Position numbers and translations under genes: made by a program. The notes beneath the pieces are model-generated. The model ran no database searches, had not been told where the DNA came from, and worked only from the letters and a program-made list of their open reading frames with translations. Positions 52,089 through 60,639 of a stretch of 64,000 nt of DNA are shown here, in pieces (the stretch's first letter is position 1; each line of letters begins with the position of its first letter). Source of the stretch: an uncultured Desulfobacter sp. (GTDB lineage: Bacteria; Desulfobacterota; Desulfobacteria; Desulfobacterales; Desulfobacteraceae); the NCBI RefSeq assembly GCF_963677125.1, contig NZ_OY781882.1:194501-258500 (forward strand), written 5' to 3'.

Positions 52089-52231
52089 AGTGTCTGAACG
52101 AAAACCTGAAAATTTTGTTGAGTACAAGGCGGGCTGAAATTTTAACCGGAGTAATACAAGGCGAATTTCGAGGATTAAAATTTCAGCCTAACGCCGTAAT
52201 CGGCAAAATTTACGGTTTTCGGTCGGGCACT
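52089..52231 (-). mobile_element. 143-bp palindromic element, family A copy 2
   Basis: Same length and ends as copy 1, in opposite orientation: its minus-strand reading begins AGTGCCCGACCGAAAACC and ends with CAGACACT. ATTT flanks it on both sides (52085-52088 and 52232-52235), equivalent to the AAAT repeats at copy 1. The right-hand repeat overlaps the stop codon of the symporter gene and the left one is the edge of the terminator stem. Confidence 0.85.
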
Positions 52232-52233
52232 AT

Positions 52234-53772
52234 TTAAGAGGGGCGCGCCACAAGTACAGGAATTTTGGATGCGTGGATGACGCCCTGGGCTGTGCTGCCT
52301 AAGAGTATATCATCAAAACCCTGATCTCCGTGAGTGCCCATGATGATCAGGTCAAAATCTCCCTGGGTCGCAGCTTGTGTGATCTCTTCCACCGGATCTC
52401 CTGTTTTGACCATGATGCGGTCCTTGGATAAGGGACAGGCTGAAATTTCTTTGATCACCTTTTCCGATGTGGTTCGGATACGTTCTCCAAGCATTCGTTC
52501 AGCATTTTCAACGGCATCCCGGTTGAACTCTTCCTGCTTTTCAGGATCCTTTATGGTGACACCGGCGCCTGCCGAATATTCGGCTAAAAGATCCGGGACC
52601 ACATGAATGGCCCATACCTTTGCATTAAACTTGTTGCCGATGGTACAGGCATAGCGGGCCGCATATTTTGCCGTAGGGGTGATGTCCGTGGCAAAAAGAA
52701 TTTTTTGAATATTTGCGACCATGGAACCTTCGGGCTCCTCAACGGTTTCAGCGATAGGCTCTGTTTTTGCCTGGGGTGTAGGTTTCGAAGGTTGTGCCCC
52801 GTCCAAAGGCGCCCGTCCAAATATTCTGTCGGTCAGTTTGACGTACCAGGCAGCAGATTGAACCTGAATGATATACGCCACAGCCACAACCAGGGCCGCC
52901 GACGCGCCTTGTTTACCAAAGGCATTTATGGCAATGGCCAGGGCAATGGACAGGTTACGCATGACTGAGCCGTAAACAAGTGCAATGGCATCACCCCTGG
53001 GCAAAAGTTTTTTACCTATAATACTGCTGAAGGTGAAGTTGAATCCGTAAATGATAACCAAAGGGATAAGAATGTAAGCAAGCATACTGGGGGCTGCGGC
53101 AATGGCCCGGGCCTTAAGCGCCATGGCAATGAATACGATGCCCACAACACCCAAGGTGGATAACGGCGGGAATTTGGGGCCCACTGATGTTTTGAATCCC
53201 TTTTCCCCGTGTTTTTTAACCAGTGCTCTGCGGGTTAAATAACCGGCTGCCATGGGGATAAAGACAATGATCACGATCTGTTTGAAAACAGCGACCATGT
53301 CAATTTCAATGGTTGTGCCCATGAGCATACGAACATAAAAAGGTGTGGCGATGGAGCCCAGGGTTAGGCCTATTACGGTCATTTTTACGGCCGCGGCCAG
53401 GTTGCCCTTGGCAAAGCCCGTCCAGGAAATGGTCATGCCTGACGTGGGAACAAGCCCTGCCAAAAGTAAACCTAACGCCATATAAGGCTGGTCTTTGAAA
53501 AAAATTAAACCCATAAAATAGGCAAGGAAGGGAACCACACCAAAATTGATCGCCTGGGTAAGCACCTGGGCTTTGACATCCCCGCCCTCAAATACCTTCT
53601 GGATATTCAGCGTCACCATCATGGGGTAGACCATTAAAAAGGTGAACGGAATAATCAAACTCTTTAAAAAAGCGGCATCCATGAAAATACCGAATATGAA
53701 TCCGGCCACCATCATTACCGGAATCGTCAGGGTTAGATTTTGACTCATTGTTCGCAGCAGTTTCCAAATCAT
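52234..53772 (-). CDS. Bile-acid/arsenite-type transporter fused to a UspA domain
   Basis: The 512-residue protein has about ten hydrophobic segments in residues 1-330 with the BASS/ACR3-like features LLAGLVPTSGMTISWTGFAKGN and GSVMRNLSIALAIA, followed by a proline-rich linker (PSKPTPQAKTEP) and a universal stress protein domain from about residue 363: QKILFATDITPTAKYAARYA and the complete nucleotide-binding signature GTHGDQGFDDILLGS. ATP or another nucleotide could therefore gate transport. The transporter branch is closer to arsenite or unknown organic-anion permeases; substrate undetermined. An AAGGAT ribosome site precedes the ATG. Confidence 0.88.
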   Translation of the reverse strand: MIWKLLRTMSQNLTLTIPVMMVAGFIFGIFMDAAFLKSLIIPFTFLMVYPMMVTLNIQKVFEGGDVKAQVLTQAINFGVVPFLAYFMGLIFFKDQPYMALGLLLAGLVPTSGMTISWTGFAKGNLAAAVKMTVIGLTLGSIATPFYVRMLMGTTIEIDMVAVFKQIVIIVFIPMAAGYLTRRALVKKHGEKGFKTSVGPKFPPLSTLGVVGIVFIAMALKARAIAAAPSMLAYILIPLVIIYGFNFTFSSIIGKKLLPRGDAIALVYGSVMRNLSIALAIAINAFGKQGASAALVVAVAYIIQVQSAAWYVKLTDRIFGRAPLDGAQPSKPTPQAKTEPIAETVEEPEGSMVANIQKILFATDITPTAKYAARYACTIGNKFNAKVWAIHVVPDLLAEYSAGAGVTIKDPEKQEEFNRDAVENAERMLGERIRTTSEKVIKEISACPLSKDRIMVKTGDPVEEITQAATQGDFDLIIMGTHGDQGFDDILLGSTAQGVIHASKIPVLVARPS

Positions 53773-53996
53773 TAGACAATCCTTTTATTTTGTGAGGTTA
53801 AGTTGTGCCTGCATTAGTTATAGAATCCAAAATTCATACCACGGGCTTAATGTGAAAATGAATTTCGATTAGTATATTGATTTTATACAGTATATTTTTT
53901 GCTGTTTCCATAAATAAATATAGTAAATAAGAAAATGCGTTACAATTGTAACGCTTATGGTGACGCTGTAACGATACACATGGTTAACGCATATGA
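53773..53996. other. Upstream region of the symporter gene
   Basis: Left part of a 545-bp divergent gap; very A/T-rich, with short palindromic pieces such as TACAATTGTA at 53941. No gene or clear promoter pair was identified. Confidence 0.4.
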
Positions 53997-54138
53997 AGTG
54001 CCGACCGAAAATCGTAAATTTTGCCGGTTACTTCATTGGTCGCAAATTTTAATCCTCGAAATACTTCATGTATTTTTCCGGTTAAAAGTTGCGCCCGCCT
54101 TGTCCTTGACAAAATTTCCAGATTTTCTTTCAGACTCT
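53997..54138 (+). mobile_element. Family A element, copy 3 (diverged)
   Basis: Begins AGTGCCGACCGAAAATCG and ends CAGACTCT, 142 bp, aligning along its length with copy 1. No matching direct repeats flank it (ATGA left, GTTT right), so it is older or was moved by recombination. Confidence 0.75.
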
Positions 54139-54317
54139 GTTTGAAAATATTGAAAACGCGCTGTTGTCAGGGATAGTTGATATTCAACCACTGCTTTGCA
54201 AGGCACTTGGCAGGGCAGATATTTTCGTGATAATAACAGCCATCGGTTGAACTTTTTGTCATGTTATCAACTTTGGGTGTGCTTGTTCGTTTCTACTTTT
54301 GACACGGGAGTGATTGG

Positions 54318-55031
54318 ATGATGAAGAAAATATTCAGACATTTACTATACTATTATCTGTTTCCCTATGCGGGGTTGTTTGTTGTCAGGCTTTTGTCAGC
54401 TACTTACCGGGTCAAAATTGTTGATCTGGATCATGAACAGAATATTTTAAAAGCCGGAGGGCAACTGGTATATGCCTCTTGGCACCAGCGGTTTTTTCCG
54501 GGCATCACATTTTTTTCAACAAGAAAGCCCATTGCCATTATGATTTCCCAGAGCCGTGACGGTGAAATGGCGGCCCGGGCTGTGCATATCATGGGTTGGC
54601 GGGCGGTGAGGGGGTCTTCGTCCCGTGGTGGAGGTCAGGCCCTTGAAACCATAAAAAAGCTGATCGAGCAGGGCTACAAGATCGGTCATATCGTTGACGG
54701 TCCCCAGGGACCGTTCGGTAGGGTGAAGCCGGGGTTGATCCGCATTGCCCAGTATGCGGATTTGCCCATTGTACCCACCATTACCTCTGGGCAGAATCGG
54801 TGGGTATTCAATTCCTGGGACCGTTTTATGGTCCCTAAACCATTTTCCCGGGTGATCATCCGTTTTGGTTCTCCCATTCATGTGCACCGGGATATGCTGC
54901 CAGGCGAATTTGAGCAGATGCAGGCGCATGTGGCCCAGGTCCTTAAGCAGCTTTATGAAGATACGGATGCTGTCTGGCAGGATGGCACGCGTATGAAAGA
55001 AATTTTTGGTTTTCGTTCAGATGCTAAATAA
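54318..55031 (+). CDS. Lysophospholipid acyltransferase-like protein (DUF374)
   Basis: The 237-residue protein has an N-terminal hydrophobic segment (LLYYYLFPYAGLFVVRLL) and the acyltransferase pattern of the DUF374/LpxL-like group: VYASWHQRFFPG with the catalytic His, then ISQSRDGEMAARAV, GSSSRGGGQAL and IVDGPQGPFGRVKPGLIRIAQ. Proteins of this group acylate lipid A precursors or other lipids at the inner membrane. The substrate is not readable from sequence. The S24 repressor gene follows after 66 bp. Confidence 0.85.
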   Translation: MMKKIFRHLLYYYLFPYAGLFVVRLLSATYRVKIVDLDHEQNILKAGGQLVYASWHQRFFPGITFFSTRKPIAIMISQSRDGEMAARAVHIMGWRAVRGSSSRGGGQALETIKKLIEQGYKIGHIVDGPQGPFGRVKPGLIRIAQYADLPIVPTITSGQNRWVFNSWDRFMVPKPFSRVIIRFGSPIHVHRDMLPGEFEQMQAHVAQVLKQLYEDTDAVWQDGTRMKEIFGFRSDAK

Positions 55032-55097
55032 ATTTGTTGTATTTTTTCAACAAGCATGGCATGTAAATAGAAAAGATTTAAAAAAAGGACAGTAGGG

Positions 55098-55754
55098 GTG
55101 ACGGAAAATAAAGTTGATATATTGATTCACCGGATTATGGATGCTACCGGGATTTCGTCCCAGGCCGAACTTGCCAAAGAGCTTGGTATTAATAGATCGG
55201 GGATCACCCATGCCAGAAATAAGAATCATATCCCTGATAACTGGATTGTCAAACTTTTCAGGCGGTTCAGAGTGAATCCGGATTGGGTGGATACGGGTAA
55301 AGGCTCTGTTTTTTTTGATCGGAAACATGCAGATGACGACAGTGAATTTCGCAGGATTCCAAAGGTTGCTGCCCGTCTGTCCGCCGGCACCGGATCATTT
55401 GAGTGTGACCCGGACATTTCTCAGTTTCTTTCCTTTCCTTCTGCCTGGCTTGCCCGTAAAGGGTCGGCGGCAGCCATGGTGGCCATGGAGGTGTTTGGAC
55501 AAAGCATGGAGCCTTTGATCCGGGAAGGGGACACCGTCTTAATTGATCAGTCCCAGACCCGTATTATGGCTGGTGCTATTTATGCAGTGGGGGTGGATGA
55601 TACCATTCTTGTCAAACGGCTTGAAAAACATCCGGATGCCTTGGTGCTGTGCAGTGATAACAAGGATTTTTCTCCCATTCATTTGGATATTCATGCCCTT
55701 GAAAAGGTTCGGGTTCTTGGGCGTGTGATTTGGAGCTGCCGGGAATACAGGTAA
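55098..55754 (+). CDS. CI/LexA-like repressor with S24 peptidase domain
   Basis: The 218-residue protein starts at GTG with AGGA upstream. Residues 5-65 form a CI-type helix-turn-helix (SQAELAKELGINRSGITHARN), and residues 100-218 an S24 self-cleavage domain: the catalytic Ser in FGQSMEPLI and the Lys in ILVKRLEKH. The likely cleavage dipeptide would be in the linker ARLSAGTG, which starts the C-terminal domain of such repressors. It is probably induced by RecA-type DNA damage signalling, or acts like a phage-type regulator; no phage genes lie nearby. Targets cannot be named. Confidence 0.88.
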   Translation: MTENKVDILIHRIMDATGISSQAELAKELGINRSGITHARNKNHIPDNWIVKLFRRFRVNPDWVDTGKGSVFFDRKHADDDSEFRRIPKVAARLSAGTGSFECDPDISQFLSFPSAWLARKGSAAAMVAMEVFGQSMEPLIREGDTVLIDQSQTRIMAGAIYAVGVDDTILVKRLEKHPDALVLCSDNKDFSPIHLDIHALEKVRVLGRVIWSCREYR

Positions 55755-55824
55755 TATTTTTTTGTATGTCGTGTTTATTTTTTTCAACACAGTTTGATAT
55801 TTACAACAAAAAAAGAGGTGAGGT

Positions 55825-56313
55825 ATGCAACGATCAATTTTTTTAAATGAGAAAAATTTACCACATAACGGCCACGGGCATCTATGGTCCATCAACACCC
55901 AAGCTCAACCTACGACGAAAAATTTTGTAAATGTCGCCAGTTATTTGTCTTCAAAGGATAACCATACAAATCAAGCCACGAAAAAAAGTATTAAGGGAAA
56001 GAAAACGAATATTATTTTCCCTGTAATGATTTGGGTAACCGGGCTTGTTCTTGCAGGCAGCGAAGGGGTGCTGATGCCCTATCTTAATATTGCAGGTGCC
56101 GCTATATTTTTGGGGGCAAGTGTTTGGCTTGGCAGGATTTTGCCCTGCCTGGAACCGGATGCCGAGGTAAGAGATAAGTCAAAGAAAAAAGTTCGGTATC
56201 CGGTGCCGGCTAAGGTTGGGTTATCGTTTTGCGGCCATAATCATCGCCGCACCCAAGGCGCCCATCATCTGGGGCTGTTCGGGGACAAGAATCTCTTTTT
56301 CAAGGGCGTCTGA
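55825..56313 (+). CDS. Small membrane protein, uncertain (3' end overlaps a convergent gene)
   Basis: The frame has an excellent ribosome site (GAGGTGAGG) and a hydrophobic pair at about residues 63-105 (IIFPVMIWVTGLVLAG and YLNIAGAAIFLGASVWLGRI), as expected for a small membrane protein. The last 31 residues overlap the 3' end of the activase gene on the other strand and have a non-protein-like His/Arg composition, so a frameshift or recent loss of a stop may have extended it. The N-terminal 40 residues include a copy of a short repeat motif. No family is recognised. Confidence 0.45.
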   Translation: MQRSIFLNEKNLPHNGHGHLWSINTQAQPTTKNFVNVASYLSSKDNHTNQATKKSIKGKKTNIIFPVMIWVTGLVLAGSEGVLMPYLNIAGAAIFLGASVWLGRILPCLEPDAEVRDKSKKKVRYPVPAKVGLSFCGHNHRRTQGAHHLGLFGDKNLFFKGV

Positions 56314-56973
56314 GACCATTTGTACCATACATGGATTTTGTGCCACCCCACCTGAAAATACGATAGCTCCCTGGGCCCCCACGCGGTTCAGCATGCCCAC
56401 AGCACGCTTGACCACACTTAAATGAAGGCCCCGGGCAATTTCCTGGCGGTCCTGACCTTTGGCAATGAGCGATGTTACTTCAGACTCTGCAAAGACGGTG
56501 CACATGCTGTTGATTTGAAGATCTTTTTGGGCATCAAGGGCGGCCGGACCAAATTCATCCAAAGAAAAGCCAAGGTTATGAGCCATGATTTCAAGGAATT
56601 TGCCCGTGCCTGCCGCGCATCGGTCGTTCATTTCAAATTTCACCACCCGGCCCTGGTCGTTGAGCCGGATGGATTTACTGTCCTGGCCACCAATATCTAG
56701 AATGGCAAGGGTCTCAGGGAATTCCACCCGGACCCCTGCGGCATGGGCTTTAATTTCGGTGACCGTTGATGCATCATCAAACGCCACCTCAAAAAGGTTG
56801 CGCCCATAACCTGTGGCCATGATCTGGTCAAATTTTACCCCTTCCATCACTTTTTTCGCCTGGGAAATGGGGTCAAACCCGGTATCGGTCTGACGGGTTT
56901 CAATGACCTTATCGTTTTCAACCAGTACCAGTTCAATGCTTCTGGAGCCAATGTCAATGCCTGCACAAATCAT
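56221..56973 (-). CDS. 2-hydroxyacyl-CoA dehydratase-type activase (double-cubane protein reductase)
   Basis: The 250-residue ASKHA ATPase has AGIDIGSRSIELVL as phosphate loop 1, ILDIGGQDSKSI as loop 2, the cysteines that hold a shared [4Fe-4S] cluster at the dimer interface (Cys119 in NDRCAAGTGKF and Cys158 in NSMCTVFAES) and IVFSGGVAQNPCM as the adenosine motif. Such activases use ATP hydrolysis to push one electron at very low potential onto a partner. It follows the partner gene by 9 bp. The absence of hgdA/B or bcr-type subunits argues for the double-cubane system rather than a dehydratase. Confidence 0.92.
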   Translation of the reverse strand: MICAGIDIGSRSIELVLVENDKVIETRQTDTGFDPISQAKKVMEGVKFDQIMATGYGRNLFEVAFDDASTVTEIKAHAAGVRVEFPETLAILDIGGQDSKSIRLNDQGRVVKFEMNDRCAAGTGKFLEIMAHNLGFSLDEFGPAALDAQKDLQINSMCTVFAESEVTSLIAKGQDRQEIARGLHLSVVKRAVGMLNRVGAQGAIVFSGGVAQNPCMVQMVSDALEKEILVPEQPQMMGALGAAMIMAAKR

Positions 56974-56982
56974 CTATTTTCC

Positions 56983-58263
56983 TCAATCCGCTATTTGTTC
57001 TATGAAGGCTTCTACTCTAGTTTTAAGCTGTCCAACATCCTCCATGCCGTAATCGGTTTCAATCCTCATACAGGGGATCCCTAAGTTTTCAAGCGTATTC
57101 TCAACGGGAATGGATTCCATAATGTAAGGCTGACAGAACTGCAGACCGTAATGGATCACCCCGTCTGCACCATAGGCTTTGGCCATTTCAATGATATGAT
57201 CGTTGCGTTCCTGATTTGGGGTAAAAATAGCACAGTCCACTTTGAAATACCGGTCTGTAATGGCTTCCATCAGTTCATCCATAGTTTGTCCTGAATCATC
57301 GATCAGGTTCCGGGTGCCCCGTTCGCCCACGCAGGCTTCCTCGCCCACGATCACAGCGCCACTGGATTCAATGATCCATGGCAGTTTCCAGTTGGGTACA
57401 GCCATGGGACAGCCCGAGATAAGGATTCTAGGCGTTTTGGCAGGAAATGCACCCTGATTTTCTTTAATCCGTCCCTCAAGTTCATCACAAATTTTGTTGA
57501 CGGATTCGGTAAACCGAGCGGGATTATCATAAAAGAAAACCTGATTGGCAAGCAGGGCATCGAGGCCTGAAATGGGTGCGGGATCTGCCTTTCGTAATGT
57601 TGCCAGTCGATGCATTGCGGCCCGCTTGGCATTGACGACCTTGATTCCCTCTTTAAGAGATTCCACTGTGATTTTATTGCCCGTCAAATCTTCCACGGCT
57701 GTTTTGAACCTTTCGTATTCTTCTTTGAGAAGGGCACGGCCTTGGGCTGATTTAACCTGGGGCAAATCCATGACATAAAGATTGTCCACCATGCCGGAAA
57801 AGGTTTCATAGGCTTTTTTCTTACCATCACAGGTATTTTCTCCAACGATCATATCCGCACTTTCAAGGTAAGGGCAAACCTTCCCAAGCTTGAAGCCAAA
57901 AGAGGATTTAATCAATGAGCAGGTGTTTCTAGGTAAATGTTTCTCCACTTCCTCAACGGCAAAATCCGCACCCGAGCATAACCCGACCAGGGTAGCTCCC
58001 CCTGCAAGAGCGATCTCTTCTGGGACGAATACACAATAGCTGCCGATGATTTTACGATTCTGTTTTTTTTCGTCAAGAAGCTCCTTGATCCGCAACCCAT
58101 GAACCTCGCTCATGACAAAATCAAAATAGCCCATACCTTCGGGGCGATTCTTTTGGGACAGGTAAATATCTTTGTATCCTTGTTCCAAAACGCCGAGTAA
58201 TGCGTCATGGGCTTTTAAATCCATGCCAAGGCTTTCCCACATGGGTGTATAATCTTCGCTCAT
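56983..58263 (-). CDS. Double-cubane cluster protein of the HgdB/FldB family
   Basis: The 426-residue single-subunit protein belongs to the 2-hydroxyacyl-CoA dehydratase family. Cysteines at about 77, 96, 115, 130, 145, 285, 311, 344 and 377 lie in motifs such as GSYCVFVPEE, LCSGAD, KVCPYLESADMIVGENTCDGKK, SGCPMA and QFCQPY. Family members with this pattern and a one-gene activase include double-cubane proteins carrying an Fe8S9-type cluster that reduce small molecules such as acetylene in vitro. The natural substrate of the group is unknown. The gene has a good promoter and AAGGAG site, and forms a two-gene operon with the activase. Confidence 0.88.
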   Translation of the reverse strand: MSEDYTPMWESLGMDLKAHDALLGVLEQGYKDIYLSQKNRPEGMGYFDFVMSEVHGLRIKELLDEKKQNRKIIGSYCVFVPEEIALAGGATLVGLCSGADFAVEEVEKHLPRNTCSLIKSSFGFKLGKVCPYLESADMIVGENTCDGKKKAYETFSGMVDNLYVMDLPQVKSAQGRALLKEEYERFKTAVEDLTGNKITVESLKEGIKVVNAKRAAMHRLATLRKADPAPISGLDALLANQVFFYDNPARFTESVNKICDELEGRIKENQGAFPAKTPRILISGCPMAVPNWKLPWIIESSGAVIVGEEACVGERGTRNLIDDSGQTMDELMEAITDRYFKVDCAIFTPNQERNDHIIEMAKAYGADGVIHYGLQFCQPYIMESIPVENTLENLGIPCMRIETDYGMEDVGQLKTRVEAFIEQIAD

Positions 58264-58365
58264 TGTACTCTCCTTTTTTAAGACTTCAACATTTGCTGTT
58301 TTTTTGCGGCAGATAAAATGTTCAATGACTAATATTACGAACTTTTATCTGCGCTGAAAACGTTC

Positions 58366-58394
58366 AGTATAAAGACGGTGAAAATTTTGATCAA
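58366..58394 (-). promoter_or_regulatory. Promoter of the double-cubane operon
   Basis: On the minus strand TTGATC (58394-58389) and TATACT (58371-58366) are separated by 17 bp, about 100 bp before the start codon. Confidence 0.6.
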
Positions 58395-58542
58395 GATTAA
58401 AATATAAATAGAGAATATGGAATTGGATTGATGTTCTCGATAGCGGCCATGGCCGTCCTGGTCTATCTACATCCAGGCTAACCTCACAACAAAGCATGAA
58501 AGTAACTTAGCAATTTATTGGTACTTTCATATAAAAAAAATA
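58395..58542. other. Intergenic region between two leftward genes
   Basis: Part of the 460-bp gap that separates the HdrD-like gene from the double-cubane operon. Apart from the promoter and terminator listed, it includes a GCGGCCATGGCCGT palindromic piece near 58442 and no gene. Confidence 0.4.
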
Positions 58543-58577
58543 CGGGAGGCAAGATATCACTCATATCCTGTCTCCCG
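58543..58577 (-). terminator. Terminator downstream of the HdrD-like gene
   Basis: CGGGAGGCAAGATAT and ATATCCTGTCTCCCG pair over 15 bp with two G-T wobbles, and TATTTTTTTT follows on the minus strand. It lies about 150 bp after the HdrD-like stop. Confidence 0.8.
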
Positions 58578-58723
58578 AAAATATTGCTTTTTTTAAAAAG
58601 CCAAGTCTGTTTAATCTACACAGACTTTATTAACCGTTATTGTGACCTTAAGAGCAGAAGGTAGAAAATCAACTTAAGCCCGCGGCTATTATAAACAACA
58701 GCCTGGAGAGGTCACATAATGCG

Positions 58724-60049
58724 TTAAAATTCTTCTTCCAATTCTTCGCCTTCCGGCATGTTAAGTGGTTTCAGGTCCGGTCCAAGATATAGCCGTTCCC
58801 TGCCGCCAAGCACGCCTAATGAAAACGCAAGCAGTGTCCATAAATGAATGGTATGGTATTTACATTCATAGTGATCGGCCAGCTTATGGACTTGATCGTG
58901 GCAGTTGTGACAGGGGGTTACACAGTAGTCTGCACCAGTGGCCACAATTTGGTCTTTTTTGATTTCGCCGTATTTTAAACGTTCTTCGTTAAAGCCGGAC
59001 TGAAGGTATCCGCCGCCGCCGCCGCAACAGAAATTGTTGGAAAAGTTCGGCTGCATGTCAATGAAGTTTTCTTCACCGACACATTCTTTGATAACAAAGC
59101 GCAAATCTGCAGCTAATGGATCACCAAAGCTTTTTCGAACCTGCTGACAGGGGTCCTGGCAGGTAAATGTTACTTTTAAATCTTTGTTCCAGTCGGAACT
59201 AGGTTTAAGTTTTCCTTCCCGGATCCATTTGGCGTAATACTGAACCATAGGCGCAATTTCAAGCTCGGTCTCTATATTGAATTTTTGCTGGCCCTTCCAT
59301 ACGGAAAACGTGGAGTGGCCGCATTCGGTATTCAAGTACACCTTACAACCCAGTTCCATGGCTGATTCAATGGAGTTTCTTGTAACTTTTTCCCAGCTCT
59401 CGTCATCGGCAAGGAACATGCAGTAATTTTCTCCACCCCAGCCTCGTGTGCCGTAGGTCCAGTCTGCCCCAACCATATGCAGGATTTTCCATAGAGGAAC
59501 CATTTCCTCGGGCTCTGTGCCTGGTTCACGTGAATTTTGGCTTAAAAAGAAGTGTGCGCCTTCTTTATTGACCGGTGCTTCCAGTTCTGCCCAGCCTATC
59601 TGTTCTTCTTGGACTTCTTCAAGAATGTCGCCAACAACCCATTCAAAGTCATCTTCAGAGATACCCATGGCACTGCCGCTGCCGTTTCTCATGGCCATAT
59701 CACAGGAACCTAAAATACCTTTGGGTCTTTCGTCTCTGGGCCATGAGGCGCGGGCCTCAAATACCATCGCCGCAATATCAATATTCATCGGGCATACATA
59801 CACACACCGCTGGCACTGGGAGCACAGCCATACCCATGGGTGCATGGCCAGTTCTTCGTCCATGCCCAAAGCCACCATTCTGACAAATTTGCGCGGATCC
59901 ATATCTTTAAGGCCGGTTGCCGGGCAACCAGAGGCGCATGCACCGCATGTCAGGCACATATTCAGATTGACACCATTAGGCAGTTTGTCCATCAGTTTTC
60001 CTTTAAACTCTGCCTTTTTTCCTTTATTAAGTTTTACTGCCTCGGTCAT
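58724..60049 (-). CDS. HdrD-like (Fe-S)-binding oxidoreductase subunit
   Basis: The 441-residue protein has two N-terminal [4Fe-4S] motifs, CLTCGACASGCP (32-42) and CSQCQRCVYVCP (76-86), and two C-terminal CCG-type domains: the ECGHS stretch in the first and FCCGGGGGYL with CVTPCHNCHD in the second. This is the HdrD / GlpC / TmcB / HmcF architecture; CCG domains hold the noncubane cluster that acts on heterodisulfides or related thiols. No membrane cytochrome or HdrE-like partner lies nearby, so the electron partner is unknown. In sulfate reducers such proteins belong to transmembrane redox complexes. The ATG at 60049 has AAAGGAGAA before it. Confidence 0.9.
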   Translation of the reverse strand: MTEAVKLNKGKKAEFKGKLMDKLPNGVNLNMCLTCGACASGCPATGLKDMDPRKFVRMVALGMDEELAMHPWVWLCSQCQRCVYVCPMNIDIAAMVFEARASWPRDERPKGILGSCDMAMRNGSGSAMGISEDDFEWVVGDILEEVQEEQIGWAELEAPVNKEGAHFFLSQNSREPGTEPEEMVPLWKILHMVGADWTYGTRGWGGENYCMFLADDESWEKVTRNSIESAMELGCKVYLNTECGHSTFSVWKGQQKFNIETELEIAPMVQYYAKWIREGKLKPSSDWNKDLKVTFTCQDPCQQVRKSFGDPLAADLRFVIKECVGEENFIDMQPNFSNNFCCGGGGGYLQSGFNEERLKYGEIKKDQIVATGADYCVTPCHNCHDQVHKLADHYECKYHTIHLWTLLAFSLGVLGGRERLYLGPDLKPLNMPEGEELEEEF

Positions 60050-60143
60050 AATGTTCTCCTTTGAAAAGGGTTCCTTTTAGGTCTTAGGTGTTTTACATCA
60101 GTATTGCTTTTAAATTCCAGATGTTCCGCTATCATTCAGCGTG

Positions 60144-60626
60144 TCAACCAGCAAGTCCGCAGAATACTTTTCTCAAGTATTCCTGGGGAATGGATGGCAG
60201 GTCCTGATCGTCAAAATCCGGCTTTTGATCCTGCACCCGAACTGTTTGAAAATCATAGGGGTTTGAGGTGTCACGAATGGTAAAGGCGGTCATCTTGATT
60301 TCAGTGTTTTGGGGCTGTCTTTTTGAATTATTATTCAACCAGGTATCACAGCTTTCATGATCCCCTAAATGCATGATGTAAATGGTCTGTTTGGTGCGGA
60401 TACAGATTAAACGGTATCCTGCCCCCAGATCATATTTCCAGGAATTTTTCACCCTGGCATCTGAGCGCGCTCTAAAAAGCCCGGATGCCTGGGATGTCTG
60501 ACCTTCAATCATGGCCTCAATTATTTTTCTGGCCCGGCCTGCAGCAATGGATGGGGCATTGGCCCGGCCTTCCATAGTTGTAAGTTGTCTTTCTAATTTG
60601 GGATGAAGATGGACTTCGTCAGCCAT
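60144..60626 (-). CDS. RelE-fold-like protein of unknown function
   Basis: The 160-residue product has a good GGAAGGT ribosome site. Its first 110 residues include WKYDLGAGYRLICIRTKQTIYIMHLGDHESCDTWL, which resembles the strand-turn-strand core of RelE/HigB-like RNases; the catalytic residues typical of RelE are not clearly present. The C-terminal 50 residues are an unrelated polar tail (RVQDQKPDFDDQDLPS). No antitoxin-like gene is adjacent, so a toxin role is doubtful. It follows the HesB-like gene by 13 bp on the same strand. Confidence 0.55.
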   Translation of the reverse strand: MADEVHLHPKLERQLTTMEGRANAPSIAAGRARKIIEAMIEGQTSQASGLFRARSDARVKNSWKYDLGAGYRLICIRTKQTIYIMHLGDHESCDTWLNNNSKRQPQNTEIKMTAFTIRDTSNPYDFQTVRVQDQKPDFDDQDLPSIPQEYLRKVFCGLAG

Positions 60627-60639
60627 GCTTACCTTCCGA

